Shown here one piece after another: positions 33,158 through 41,958 of a DNA stretch of 64,000 nucleotides. A program made the position numbers and the translations under genes. Origin of the DNA: Bacillota bacterium (GTDB lineage Bacteria > Bacillota > Clostridia > Christensenellales > Aristaeellaceae); NCBI GenBank assembly GCA_023444095.1, contig JAEZRP010000022.1, positions 1 to 64,000 of the forward strand. Direction: 5' to 3'. The notes under the pieces are model-generated. The model saw only the letters and a program-made list of their open reading frames with translations, was not told the origin of the DNA and ran no database searches. Each line of letters begins with the position of its first letter. Position 1 is the first letter of the stretch.

Positions 33158-33802
33158 TTAAAGACTGTGAAGCGCGTCGACGAACGCTTTCGCGTCCTTT
33201 GCCCCGTAGAGCGCGCTTCCGGCGACCAGGAGTGTCGCGCCGTTTTTCACGATCGGGACCGCGGTTTCGGTGTTCACGCCCCCGTCCACCTCGATGACGG
33301 CCGCGCTTCCCGCCTGGTCGATCATTTTTTTGATCTCCGCAATCTTATCGACCGCGCGCGGGATGAGCTTCTGCCCGCCGAAGCCTGGGTTCACGGTCAT
33401 CACGAGAACGAGGTCCAAATCCCCGATCACGTATTGGAGGCAGGAAGGATCGGTCGCGGGATTCAGGGACACGCCCGCCTTGCAGCCGAGCGCGTGAATT
33501 TGCTGGATCGCGCGGTGAAGGTGCGCCGTCGCCTCCGCGTGGACGGTAATGATTTCAGCGCCCGCGTCGGCGAAATCGCCGACGTATTTCTCGGGCTCCA
33601 CGATCATGAGGTGCGCGTCCAGCGGCAAGGAGCAGCGCGAGGCAGCCTTCAGGATGCCCGGACCGAACGTGATGTTGGGCACGAAGCGCCCGTCCATGAC
33701 ATCAAAGTGCAGATAATCAGCGCCCGCCGCCGCCATGCGCTCGATCTCCTCGCCGAATTTCAGATAGTCCGCCGCGAGAAGCGACGCCGCAACCTTAATC
33801 AT
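33158..33802 (-). CDS. rpe: Ribulose-phosphate 3-epimerase
   Basis: Interconverts ribulose 5-phosphate and xylulose 5-phosphate. It is a 214-residue TIM barrel. Signatures are IKVAASLLAADY, HFDVMDGRFVPNITFG with metal His and Asp, MIVEPEKY, VMTVNPGFGGQKLI and IEVDGGVN. It overlaps rsgA by 8 bases. The gene is part of the housekeeping run, but its product would also process xylulose 5-phosphate made by the transketolase proposed for inositol breakdown. Confidence 0.96.
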   Translation of the reverse strand: MIKVAASLLAADYLKFGEEIERMAAAGADYLHFDVMDGRFVPNITFGPGILKAASRCSLPLDAHLMIVEPEKYVGDFADAGAEIITVHAEATAHLHRAIQQIHALGCKAGVSLNPATDPSCLQYVIGDLDLVLVMTVNPGFGGQKLIPRAVDKIAEIKKMIDQAGSAAVIEVDGGVNTETAVPIVKNGATLLVAGSALYGAKDAKAFVDALHSL

Positions 33803-34688
33803 ATCTGTCCCTCCATCGTAATCTCATTTCAGAAAGCAGCTCCACGTAACGCGCGTGCCGCTCTGGGTCGATTTCGCCCCGCGCCACGGCCTCGCGCGCC
33901 GCGCACTTCGGCTCCGCGCCGTGCATGCAGGGCTTGAAAAAGCACTGCCCCTCATAGGGCGCGAACTCCGGATAGTGGTCCTTGAGGACCTCCGGCTCGA
34001 CGAGCGGGGTCTCGAGTAGGCTGAAGCCCGGCGTGTCGAGCACCATGCCCCCGCCCGGAACGGGAATGAGCTCGCAGTGGCGCGTGGTGTTCTTCCCGCG
34101 TTCGATCCTCTGGGAGAGCCCCCCCGTCTCAAGCGAAAGTCCGTACATCGCGTTGATGACAGACGACTTGCCCGCGCCGGACTGCCCCGCGAGCGCGTGC
34201 TTCCTGCCGGCCAGGGACGCCCGCAGCGCCTCGACGCCCGCGCCTGTCCGCGCGCAGACCGCCATGGGATGGACCTCCGCGCGCGCGTACTGTGCGAGAA
34301 GCCTCCGAGTCCCCTCCGGGTCGAGGTCGCACTTGTTGACCGCGAGCCGGGGCTCGATGCCCGCGAGCCGCGCGTTCAGGATCAATCGGTCGATCATGTA
34401 GAGGTCGGGGTCGGGCGCGGCTGCCGCCATGACGATCAAAATGGCGTCGATGTTCGCGACCGGGGGCCGCACGAGCTCGTTTTTCCGCGCGCCGATCGAC
34501 AGTATCCAACCGTGCTCCTCGCCCTCGCTGGGCGTCATCTCAATATCGTCGCCCACCATGGGCTTCATGCGCTCGCGCCGGAGCTTCCCCTGCGCGCGAA
34601 GCGTGTAGACCGCGCCTTCCTCGGAAAGCGCGTAGTAAAATCCGCCGATTCCCTTTAAGATCGTTCCCCGCAAACATTTCTCCCCCAT
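33795..34688 (-). CDS. rsgA: Small-ribosomal-subunit biogenesis GTPase RsgA
   Basis: Circularly permuted GTPase for late 30S assembly, 297 residues. An OB-fold N-terminus is followed by G4 NKCDLD, then G1 GQSGAGKSS and G3 DTPGF, and ends with the zinc knuckle CFFKPCMHGAEPKC. The order G4-G1-G3 is diagnostic. It precedes rpe and follows prkC, the standard Firmicute arrangement. Confidence 0.96.
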   Translation of the reverse strand: MGEKCLRGTILKGIGGFYYALSEEGAVYTLRAQGKLRRERMKPMVGDDIEMTPSEGEEHGWILSIGARKNELVRPPVANIDAILIVMAAAAPDPDLYMIDRLILNARLAGIEPRLAVNKCDLDPEGTRRLLAQYARAEVHPMAVCARTGAGVEALRASLAGRKHALAGQSGAGKSSVINAMYGLSLETGGLSQRIERGKNTTRHCELIPVPGGGMVLDTPGFSLLETPLVEPEVLKDHYPEFAPYEGQCFFKPCMHGAEPKCAAREAVARGEIDPERHARYVELLSEMRLRWRDRYD

Positions 34689-34691
34689 AGG

Positions 34692-36530
34692 TTAATCAAA
34701 GGTCAGCTTCATGGTTTCCAGAAGCGCCCCGTCAAGATACACCTCCACCGTATGCTCCCCCGTCTCGGCGCTCGAGAGCGGAATCGAGTGCGTGCCCTTG
34801 CCGAGCGTGCCGTCGTAGGCGTCAAACGTGATGCCGGAGGGAGTCGCGACGCGCACGACGACGCGCGTGTTTCCGAGCGGCACCACCACCCGGAAGTTCG
34901 ATTCCGGATAGTACATGATCTTCTGCGACTGCGCGATGGTAAGATCGATGGCGCTGCCCAGGAGGATCTCGGAATTCGGCGCGACCGACTGCGCGATGAC
35001 CGTGCCCGCGGCGGCGTCCGCGGAATACGCCTCGGAGATGGTCCCGAGCCTCAGTCCCTCCGATTCGATGTATGTGCGCGCGTTCTCGAGCGTGTAGCTC
35101 GTGAGAGACGGCGCGAGAACGGTTTCCCCGCTTACGCTGAGGATGACCGCAGACTTTCTCTCCACGTCGCCCGCCTCGGGCGACTGCGCGACGACCGTGC
35201 CCACCGCCGCTTCGTCCATGACGTAATCAATCCGGACGTCGGAGACGCCCGCCTCGGCCAGAAGCCGCATCGCCTCGTCGTACGGATAGCCCGCGTAGTC
35301 GCCGATGGTTACGTAGACGCTCCCCTCGCTCACGGTCAGAAGGACCGCCGCCTCGCGGTCGATGTACCGGCCCGCCTTCGGCGTCTGTCCGATCACGAGG
35401 CCTTGGGCTACCTCGTCCGACAGCTCGTAGGCCACCCGGACGTCCTGAAAGTCGCTCAGCTTCGAAGCCGCGGCGGATTCCGACAGTCCGCGCACGTCGG
35501 GCATGCGGCTGTGGGTCATGAGCCAGGCCCCGACGACTACGAGCGCGAGCACGCACGCGATCATGACGCCCATCAGCGCGTACCGAATGCGCCGCCTGCG
35601 CCGCGCGCGCCGGAGCCGGATGTCGACGACCTTCGTCTCGTTCGCCTCCGCGCTCTTCTTTTCGCCGCGCGCCTTCGGGTGCTGAACGAACCCGCCGCCC
35701 GGGTTCGTCACGGCCTTTCGAAGGTCCAGCGCCATCTCCGCGGCGGTCTGGTATCGCTCGGCGGCATCCTTGCGCAGCGCGCGCAGAACGACCTCGTCGA
35801 GCGCTTTTGTGATCGACGGATCGTGCGTGCGCATGCTCTTGGGTTCCTCGCTCACATGCTTGAGCGCGACCGAAACCGCCGTCTCCCCGTCGAAGGGAAC
35901 GTTGCCCGTCAGCATCTCGTAGAGCACCACGCCCACCGAGTAGAGGTCGCTCTTCTCGTCGGCCACCTCGCCGCTCGCCTGCTCCGGCGAAAGGTAGTGA
36001 ACGCTCCCGAGCGCCGAGGCCGTCGAATCGACCACGCGGGTCGTCTGCTGCGCCTTGAGCCGCGCGATGCCGAAATCCGCGACCTTTACCTTGCCCTCGC
36101 GGTCCACAAGGATGTTCTGGGGCTTGATGTCGCGGTGTACGATGCCGTTCCTGTGAGCGTGGTCGACCGCCGCGAGGATGCGGATGCCCATCCGGACGAC
36201 CGCGTCGGGGCTCAGATGACCCATCTCGCGGATCATGTCCTTGAGCGTCTCGCCGTCGACGTACTCCATCACGATGTATCGCGTCTCGCCGTCGATGCCC
36301 ACGTCGTACATGCCCACGATGTTCTCGTGGGAGACCTTCGACGCGGCCTCCGCCTCCCGGCTGAAGCGGCGCACGAAATCCGCGTCCCCTTCGAACTCGG
36401 GACGCAGAACCTTTATGGCGACGACGCGCTTTTTTCGCCTGTCCCACGCGCGGTACACGACCGCCATTCCGCCGGTTCCGACGATCTCTTCGACGACGTA
36501 GCGCGCGGACAGGACGGCGCCGATCATCAT
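34692..36530 (-). CDS. prkC: PASTA-domain serine/threonine protein kinase (PrkC/Stk1)
   Basis: Membrane kinase that senses muropeptides or lipid II, 612 residues. The cytosolic kinase domain (about 1-265) has GTGGMAVVYRAWD, catalytic HRDIKPQN and VADFGIARL. A basic juxtamembrane stretch is followed by one transmembrane helix (ALMGVMIACVLALVVVGAW, about 315-335). Three PASTA repeats and a C-terminal Ig-like piece lie outside. It overlaps the phosphatase gene by 4 bases. In spore formers PrkC can trigger germination. Confidence 0.95.
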   Translation of the reverse strand: MMIGAVLSARYVVEEIVGTGGMAVVYRAWDRRKKRVVAIKVLRPEFEGDADFVRRFSREAEAASKVSHENIVGMYDVGIDGETRYIVMEYVDGETLKDMIREMGHLSPDAVVRMGIRILAAVDHAHRNGIVHRDIKPQNILVDREGKVKVADFGIARLKAQQTTRVVDSTASALGSVHYLSPEQASGEVADEKSDLYSVGVVLYEMLTGNVPFDGETAVSVALKHVSEEPKSMRTHDPSITKALDEVVLRALRKDAAERYQTAAEMALDLRKAVTNPGGGFVQHPKARGEKKSAEANETKVVDIRLRRARRRRRIRYALMGVMIACVLALVVVGAWLMTHSRMPDVRGLSESAAASKLSDFQDVRVAYELSDEVAQGLVIGQTPKAGRYIDREAAVLLTVSEGSVYVTIGDYAGYPYDEAMRLLAEAGVSDVRIDYVMDEAAVGTVVAQSPEAGDVERKSAVILSVSGETVLAPSLTSYTLENARTYIESEGLRLGTISEAYSADAAAGTVIAQSVAPNSEILLGSAIDLTIAQSQKIMYYPESNFRVVVPLGNTRVVVRVATPSGITFDAYDGTLGKGTHSIPLSSAETGEHTVEVYLDGALLETMKLTFD

Positions 36531-37249
36531 TGATTGCCCTCCTCGAGCGTCACGAGAAGCACCGTCACGTTGTCGTGGCCGCCCGCGTCGAGCGCCTTTC
36601 CGACGAGCGCGGCGGGCTTGTTCTCCCGCTTCATGCGCGAATTGAGGATTTCAAGAATCTCGTGCTCCCCGACATAACTCGAGAGCCCGTCCGAGCATAG
36701 GAGGAAGACGTCGTTCGGCTCCATCCGGATGCGCAGAAGGTCGATCTCGACCGCCTCGGATGTGCCCAAACACCGGGTGATGATGTTTCTGCGGGGGTGG
36801 GTCTTCGCCTCTCGCACGGTGATGACGCCCTTCAGCACCATCTCCTCGACGAGCGTGTGATCCGTCGTCACCTTCATGAGCGCGCGGTTCCGAAGGAGGT
36901 AGGCGCGGCTGTCGCCGACGTGCGCGATATGCGCCTCGTCCCCGTCGATGAGAAGCGCCGTGATGGTCGTCCCCATGCCCGCCATCGAGGGGTCCGCCTG
37001 CGCACGCTCAAAGATGGCGCGGTTCGCGGCCACCACGGCGCGCCTGAGCCTCTCGTGCGGCGGCGGCAGAATATCCTTCATGTAGTCCGCGAAGACCTCC
37101 ACCGCGATCGCGCTCGCGACTTCGCCCGCCTGCGCCCCGCCCATGCCGTCTGCGATGCAGCAATAGCGTTCCCCGGACGCGGGAACGAAGTAGGAGTCCT
37201 CGTTGACAGCGCGCACGCTGCCGATGTCTGTCAGCGCGTAGACCCTCAT
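36527..37249 (-). CDS. PP2C-family protein serine/threonine phosphatase (Stp/PrpC)
   Basis: Metal-dependent phosphatase that reverses PrkC phosphorylation, 240 residues. Motifs are RAVNEDSYF, CIADGMGGAQAG (metal Asp/Gly), HVGDSRAYLLRN, TRCLGTSE, LLCSDGLSSYV and GGHDNVTVLLV. ATG 37249 is preferred to an ATG 33 bases upstream because GGAGGATTTACCT lies directly before it. It overlaps the kinase gene, so the pair is made in coupled amounts. Confidence 0.95.
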   Translation of the reverse strand: MRVYALTDIGSVRAVNEDSYFVPASGERYCCIADGMGGAQAGEVASAIAVEVFADYMKDILPPPHERLRRAVVAANRAIFERAQADPSMAGMGTTITALLIDGDEAHIAHVGDSRAYLLRNRALMKVTTDHTLVEEMVLKGVITVREAKTHPRRNIITRCLGTSEAVEIDLLRIRMEPNDVFLLCSDGLSSYVGEHEILEILNSRMKRENKPAALVGKALDAGGHDNVTVLLVTLEEGNQ

Positions 37250-37287
37250 AGGTAAATCCTCCGATGCGCGCGCCTCCGGCACGCCTG

Positions 37288-38349
37288 TTATGTCGGTTCG
37301 GAAAAGCCTTCCTCAATGACCCGCCGCCTGAGCTGGCCGCACGCGCCCTCGATGTCCGCGCCCATCTCCCGGCGGATCGTCGCGGAGATATGGTTCGACG
37401 TGAGCCGCTTCAGAAACGCCTCGGCGATCGAGCGCTCCGGCGGCTCAAGCGCGCGCTCCTTCACGCTGTTCAGGGGGATGAGATTCACGTGACACTGAAG
37501 GCCGCGCAGCCGCCGCGCGAGCTCGTCCGCGTGCTCCGGCGCGCAGTTGACGCCTTCGACGAGCGCGTATTCGAAGATCACCCGCCGCCCGGTCCTTTCG
37601 ACGTAATATCGGCACGCGGCGATCACCTCGTCGATCGGCCAGACCTCCGCGACGGGCATCATGGTTTTGCGGATTTCGTCGTTCGGCGCGTGGAGGGAGA
37701 GGGACAGCGTGACCGGAAGCCCCTCCCCGGCGAACCTTTTCATCTGCGGCACCAGCCCGCAGGTAGAAAGCGACACGTTCCGAAGGGAGATGTTCAGCCC
37801 CTCGGGATCGTTCAGCAGGCGCAGGAACTTGATGACATTCTCATAGTTATCGAAGGGCTCGCCGCTTCCCATGAGCACGACGTTGTGAACCCTGCGCGTT
37901 TCGTCCTCGGCGCGCGCGTAACCGTTCGCGGCGATCACTTGCCCGAGCATCTCGCCGGGCGTGAGCGAGCGCACACAGCCCTCGAGCGTGGAGGCGCAGA
38001 ATTTGCAGCCCATTTTGCAGCCCACCTGCGTCGACACGCAGAGCGTGTCGCCGTGGTGGTAGCGCATCAGGACGCCCTCGACGAGGTTCCCGTCCTCGAG
38101 AAGATACAGGAACTTCGCCGTCTCATCCATTTGGGAGAGCCGGGTTTCGACGATTTTGACCGGGTTCGCCGTCGCCGCGGCGGCAAGCTTTTCCCGGAGC
38201 GCACCGGAAAGATTCGTCATGTCTTCAAAACAGGCGCCCCGGTTGAGCCATCCCCGCAGCTGCTTCGCGCGGAAGGCGCTTTCCCCCATCTCCCGGAGAA
38301 ATCCTGCAAGCTCCCCCGCATCCATGGACAGGAGCTGAACCTTCGTCAT
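37288..38349 (-). CDS. rlmN: 23S rRNA (A2503-C2)/tRNA A37 methyltransferase RlmN
   Basis: Radical-SAM methyltransferase, 353 residues. It has the CxxxCxxC cluster in GCKMGCKFCAS, GSGEPFDNYENV, LSTCGLVP, SLSLHAPNDEIR, and the C-terminal resolving Cys in GADIEGACGQLR. The ATG at 38349 overlaps the rsmB stop (ATGA); an open frame running much further upstream is a shadow of rsmB. It is in the usual order stp-rlmN-rsmB. Confidence 0.96.
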   Translation of the reverse strand: MTKVQLLSMDAGELAGFLREMGESAFRAKQLRGWLNRGACFEDMTNLSGALREKLAAAATANPVKIVETRLSQMDETAKFLYLLEDGNLVEGVLMRYHHGDTLCVSTQVGCKMGCKFCASTLEGCVRSLTPGEMLGQVIAANGYARAEDETRRVHNVVLMGSGEPFDNYENVIKFLRLLNDPEGLNISLRNVSLSTCGLVPQMKRFAGEGLPVTLSLSLHAPNDEIRKTMMPVAEVWPIDEVIAACRYYVERTGRRVIFEYALVEGVNCAPEHADELARRLRGLQCHVNLIPLNSVKERALEPPERSIAEAFLKRLTSNHISATIRREMGADIEGACGQLRRRVIEEGFSEPT

Positions 38350-40352
38350 AGGCACTTTCTGCGCATGCGCGCGATGAAGAAGCCCTCTACGCCGTCGATG
38401 TGCGGAATAAGCTGGATCATGCCGTCCTTCGCGCGCGGACGCAGCGGCTCCGGCAGATAGGAGGTATCCGCTTCGAGCGCGAACTGCGGGTTGTGCGAAA
38501 GGAAGTCGCGCACCTGATCCTCGTTCTCCTCCGGCAGAATGGTGCAGGTGGAGTACACGAGCAGCCCCCCGACCTTGACGAGCTTCGCGCAGTTCTGAAG
38601 GATTTCCCGCTGGAGCTTCACAAGGTCCGCCAGATCCGACTCGCTGAACTTGAGCCTGAGATCCGGCTTGTCGGCCATGACGCCGAGCCCCGAGCAGGGC
38701 GCGTCCACAAGAACGGCGTCCAGGAACGCGTCGAAGGGCTCGTAGGGTGTGCGCGCGTCGCGGACGGTCGGCCGGAGATTGTAGAGCTTGAGCCGGCGGC
38801 CCGCCGCGCGAATCAACTCCACGCGGTGCTCGTACACGTCCCAGGCGTATACGCGGCCCGTGCCGTTCATGATCTCGCACAGAAGCGCGCTCTTGCCGCC
38901 GGGCGCGGCGCAGGCGTCGAGCACGTTCATGCCGGGCTTGACCTCCACGGCGCGCGCGGCGAGCATGGACCCCTCGCCCTGAATCGAGAACATGCCCGTC
39001 CGGTAATCCTCTAAATTGGCGAGCGCGCCCGCGTTTTCGCAAAGGAAAGCGTGGGGGACGAGGCCCAGCTCCCAGTTGACGCCCCGCCCGGTCAGGTACG
39101 CGCCCATCTCTTCGTCGGTCGTGGTCATGAGGTTCGGCCGGACGGTCTGGGTACGGCGCGCGGGCCGGTAGGCGGCGATTTTTTCAGCCTCCTCCGCATC
39201 GAACGTCCGGGTGAGCTTGTCCATGAGCTCCGGCGCGATGGAGAATTCGACGTTCGCGGGCACGGTCTCCCCCGCCTCCCGGGGCGCGAGCAAGTCGCCC
39301 GCGTCCCGCGAGCGGATGACGTTTCGCAAAACGCCGTTGACAAAGCCGCCCACGCGCTGCCCCTTGACGGCGCGCGCCTGTTTCACCGCCTCGTCGACGG
39401 CGGCGTGGTCCGGCACCTTGTCGAGATAGAGAAGCTGCGCGCACGCGACGTGGAGAACGTCGAAGATCTCCGGCTCGGCGTTTCGGACGAAGGCCCTTAA
39501 AATGTGCGAGATCCGGATGCGGTTTTCGACGGCCGCGTAAAAGATGCTGGTCGCGAGCCGGCGGTCGTCGGGCAACAGATGCGCCGAATCGAGCTGGCGG
39601 TCGAGCGCCTGCGCGGCGAAGGCGCCGTTCGCGGCTACGTCCTTCAACGCGCGCAGCGCCACATCCCGCGCGGTCGTCCGCACGCGTCCGGAAAAAGGCC
39701 TCCGCTCGCCGCCCGGGCCTTCGAGGGGTCTATCGAACGCGCGGGGCTTCCGCTCGCCGTCTCTGCCCTCCGCAGGTCTTGCGAATGTGTGGGGCTTCCG
39801 TTCGCCGTCCGCGCCCTCAACGGGTCGTGCGTATGTTCGCGGCTTCCGTTCGCCGTCCGCGCCCTCTACGGGTCGTGCGTATGTTCGCGGCTTCCGCTCG
39901 CCATTCGCGCTCTCCGCTGGCCTTGCGTATGTTCGCGGCTTCCGCTCACCGCCGAGATCGGAGTCGGCTTTTCGCGGAGCGAAGGGTCTTCTCCCTCCAT
40001 CCGCGCCCTCCACAGGCCTTGCGTATGTGCGCGGCTTCTGCTCATCCGAACCCGTCGCGGGCTTTCCGTACGCACGCGGTTTCCGCTCACCATCAGCTTC
40101 CGTCGCGGGTTTTCCGTACGCGCGGGGCTTGCGCTCATCTGCTCCCATCGCGGGCTTTCCAAACGCGCGGGGTTTGCGCTCGCCGTCTGTGCCCATCGCG
40201 GGCTTTCCGTACGCACGCGGCTTCCGATCGCCGTCTGTGCCCATCGCGGGCTTTGCGTATGTGCGGGGCGTGCGTTCCCCCGTCGATCCTGTTTTCCCGA
40301 ACTTGCGCGATCCCTTCGCGCCTCCGAACGTCCCACCGGGTTTTTTCGGCAT
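38346..40352 (-). CDS. rsmB: 16S rRNA (m5C967) methyltransferase RsmB with repeat-rich N-terminal extension
   Basis: The C-terminal 445 residues are a normal RsmB: NusB-like domain from about residue 222 (TTARDVALRALKDV), then the SAM domain with DACAAPGGKSALL, DAPCSGLGVM and YSTCTILPEEN (nucleophile Cys in TCT). The first 220 residues are an added low-complexity region with about twelve 15-16-residue repeats of the type GERKPRTYARPVEGAD, strongly basic and probably disordered. Typical RsmB is about 430-450 residues. ATG 40352 is chosen because AAGGGA lies 7 bases upstream. Confidence 0.93.
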   Translation of the reverse strand: MPKKPGGTFGGAKGSRKFGKTGSTGERTPRTYAKPAMGTDGDRKPRAYGKPAMGTDGERKPRAFGKPAMGADERKPRAYGKPATEADGERKPRAYGKPATGSDEQKPRTYARPVEGADGGRRPFAPRKADSDLGGERKPRTYARPAESANGERKPRTYARPVEGADGERKPRTYARPVEGADGERKPHTFARPAEGRDGERKPRAFDRPLEGPGGERRPFSGRVRTTARDVALRALKDVAANGAFAAQALDRQLDSAHLLPDDRRLATSIFYAAVENRIRISHILRAFVRNAEPEIFDVLHVACAQLLYLDKVPDHAAVDEAVKQARAVKGQRVGGFVNGVLRNVIRSRDAGDLLAPREAGETVPANVEFSIAPELMDKLTRTFDAEEAEKIAAYRPARRTQTVRPNLMTTTDEEMGAYLTGRGVNWELGLVPHAFLCENAGALANLEDYRTGMFSIQGEGSMLAARAVEVKPGMNVLDACAAPGGKSALLCEIMNGTGRVYAWDVYEHRVELIRAAGRRLKLYNLRPTVRDARTPYEPFDAFLDAVLVDAPCSGLGVMADKPDLRLKFSESDLADLVKLQREILQNCAKLVKVGGLLVYSTCTILPEENEDQVRDFLSHNPQFALEADTSYLPEPLRPRAKDGMIQLIPHIDGVEGFFIARMRRKCL
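39711..40280 (-). repeat. Coding tandem repeats, period about 48 bases
   Basis: Imperfect 45-48-base units encode the 15-16-residue repeats in the N-terminal extension of RsmB. Two adjacent units translate to identical GERKPRTYARPVEGAD, others vary at the Tyr/Phe, Ala/Gly and Arg/Lys positions. One unit (GGRRPFAPRKADSDLG) is strongly diverged and splits the array into two blocks. Confidence 0.9.
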
Positions 40353-40395
40353 ATGCGGTCCCTTCACGCCCGGCCTTTGCCGGACTCCGTCTTTT

Positions 40396-41385
40396 TCACT
40401 GATTTTCCTCAGCCCGGCAGATCCCGAGCTCGCTCACGTGCAATCCGCGCGCGCCGAGCAAATCGCCGCACGCGATGCATTTTCCCATCAGGTACTGCTT
40501 CGCCGGCATCCGCTTCGCGTTCGGCGCCTGCATCTCAACGATCTCGAGCGCGCCGTCTCCGCAGGCGATCACAAGCCCCTTCTTCGGCGAGGATTCGAGG
40601 ATCGTTCCCGGCGCGGCATCCCCCGCGCTTTCGACCGCCTTGGCCTGAAACAGCTTCAAAGTGCCGCAGCTGTATTCGGTATAGGCGCAGGGCCACGGGT
40701 TGAGGCCCCGGACGAGGTTCGCGATCTCGGCGGCGGGCTTCGCCCAGTCGATCTCGCCCATCCCCCTGTCAAGCATCGGCTCGTAGGTCGCCAGCGCCTC
40801 CTCCTGCTTGACGGGCACGATCTCGCCCTTCAGATACTTTTCGAGCGTCTCAATGAGAAGCTCCGCGCCGATGCGCGACAGCCGCTCGCTCAACTCGCCC
40901 GCCGTCTCGTTTTCGCCGATCTCCGTCTCGCGCGCGAGCAGCATATCGCCCGTGTCGAGCCCCGCGTCCGTGAGCATGGTGGTGACGCCCGTCACCCTGT
41001 CGCCCATGGCGATCGCCCAGTTGATGGGCGCGGCCCCCCGGTGGCGCGGAAGCAGCGAGGCGTGTACGTTGACCGTGCCGAACTTCGGTACCTCGAGAAG
41101 CTTCTTCGACAGGATCTGCCCAAACGCGGCCGTCACGACGACGTCGGGCCTGAGGGCGCGCATCTGATCGAGCCCCTCCTGCCTGCGCACGCGCTCGAAC
41201 TGGAAGACCGGCACGCCGCGCGCCTCGGCGCGGGATTTCACCGCGCAGCACGAGATCCTGTGCCCCCGCCCGACGGGACGGTCCGGCTGCGTGAACGCGC
41301 CGACGACCTCGTATCCCTCATCGATGAGGGCGTCCAGGGACGGCACCGCGAAGTCGGGCGTGCCCATGAAGACCACCCTGGTCAT
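40396..41385 (-). CDS. fmt: Methionyl-tRNA formyltransferase
   Basis: Formylates initiator tRNA, 329 residues. It has VFMGTPDFAVPSL at the N-terminus, the catalytic block NVHASLLPRHRGAAPINWAI, DTGDMLL and the C-terminal tRNA-binding domain with WPCAYTEY. The ATG at 41385 overlaps the def stop (ATGA). Family length is about 310-320. Formylation and deformylation genes are coupled as usual. Confidence 0.96.
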   Translation of the reverse strand: MTRVVFMGTPDFAVPSLDALIDEGYEVVGAFTQPDRPVGRGHRISCCAVKSRAEARGVPVFQFERVRRQEGLDQMRALRPDVVVTAAFGQILSKKLLEVPKFGTVNVHASLLPRHRGAAPINWAIAMGDRVTGVTTMLTDAGLDTGDMLLARETEIGENETAGELSERLSRIGAELLIETLEKYLKGEIVPVKQEEALATYEPMLDRGMGEIDWAKPAAEIANLVRGLNPWPCAYTEYSCGTLKLFQAKAVESAGDAAPGTILESSPKKGLVIACGDGALEIVEMQAPNAKRMPAKQYLMGKCIACGDLLGARGLHVSELGICRAEENQ

Positions 41386-41876
41386 GTCTCTGCCTCTTCT
41401 TCCTCGTCCTCGTTCATTTTGTCGGTCACGTCCTCGATCATCTTGTCCGTGTAGATGATCCCGTCCAGGTGATCGAGTTCGTGGCAGACCGCCATCGCAA
41501 GGTACTCGCTGTCTCCCTCGAGTTCGATCTCGCTCCCCATCCGGTCCTGCGCGCGCACGCGCACCTTCGCGGGCCGCTCGACGGTCCCGCGCCGCCCCGG
41601 AACGGACAGACATCCTTCCGCGTGGATGGCGGAGCCCTCCTGCCAAATGATCTCCGGGTTTACGAGCTCGATGAGCCCATCGCCCACGTCGATCACGACC
41701 GCGCGCTTCAAAACGCCCACCTGCGGCGCGGCGAGTCCCGCGCCGTCTGCGTCGTACATTGTTTCCGCCATATCGTCCAAAAGCGTCCACAGCCGCTTGT
41801 CAAATTTATCCACGCGGCGGGCGTGCTTGCGGAGCACGTCGTCCTCGCCGACCTTCACAATTTTCCGAATCGCCAC
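41382..41876 (-). CDS. def: Peptide deformylase
   Basis: Removes the formyl group from new proteins, 164 residues. All three motifs are present: GAGLAAPQVG, EGCLSVPG with the metal Cys, and HELDHLDG with the metal His pair. I choose the GTG at 41876 (VAIRKIVKVGEDDVLRK) because GGGAGG lies 6 bases upstream and the N-terminus then matches the family; ATG codons further upstream would add an unrelated basic stretch. It has a very acidic C-terminus (DEEEEAET). Confidence 0.94.
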   Translation of the reverse strand: MAIRKIVKVGEDDVLRKHARRVDKFDKRLWTLLDDMAETMYDADGAGLAAPQVGVLKRAVVIDVGDGLIELVNPEIIWQEGSAIHAEGCLSVPGRRGTVERPAKVRVRAQDRMGSEIELEGDSEYLAMAVCHELDHLDGIIYTDKMIEDVTDKMNEDEEEEAET

Positions 41877-41958
41877 AAAAATCCCTCCCGCGCCGCGGCG
41901 CAGACTCATCAATACGGTTCGCGCCCGCGCACCTATTCTATACCGCAATGCCCAGATT

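Noticed and set aside
39504..41454. Long plus-strand frames rich in Arg, Ser and Ala repeats opposite rsmB and fmt
   Set aside because: They only mirror the tandem repeats of the RsmB extension and antisense fmt; no start signals.
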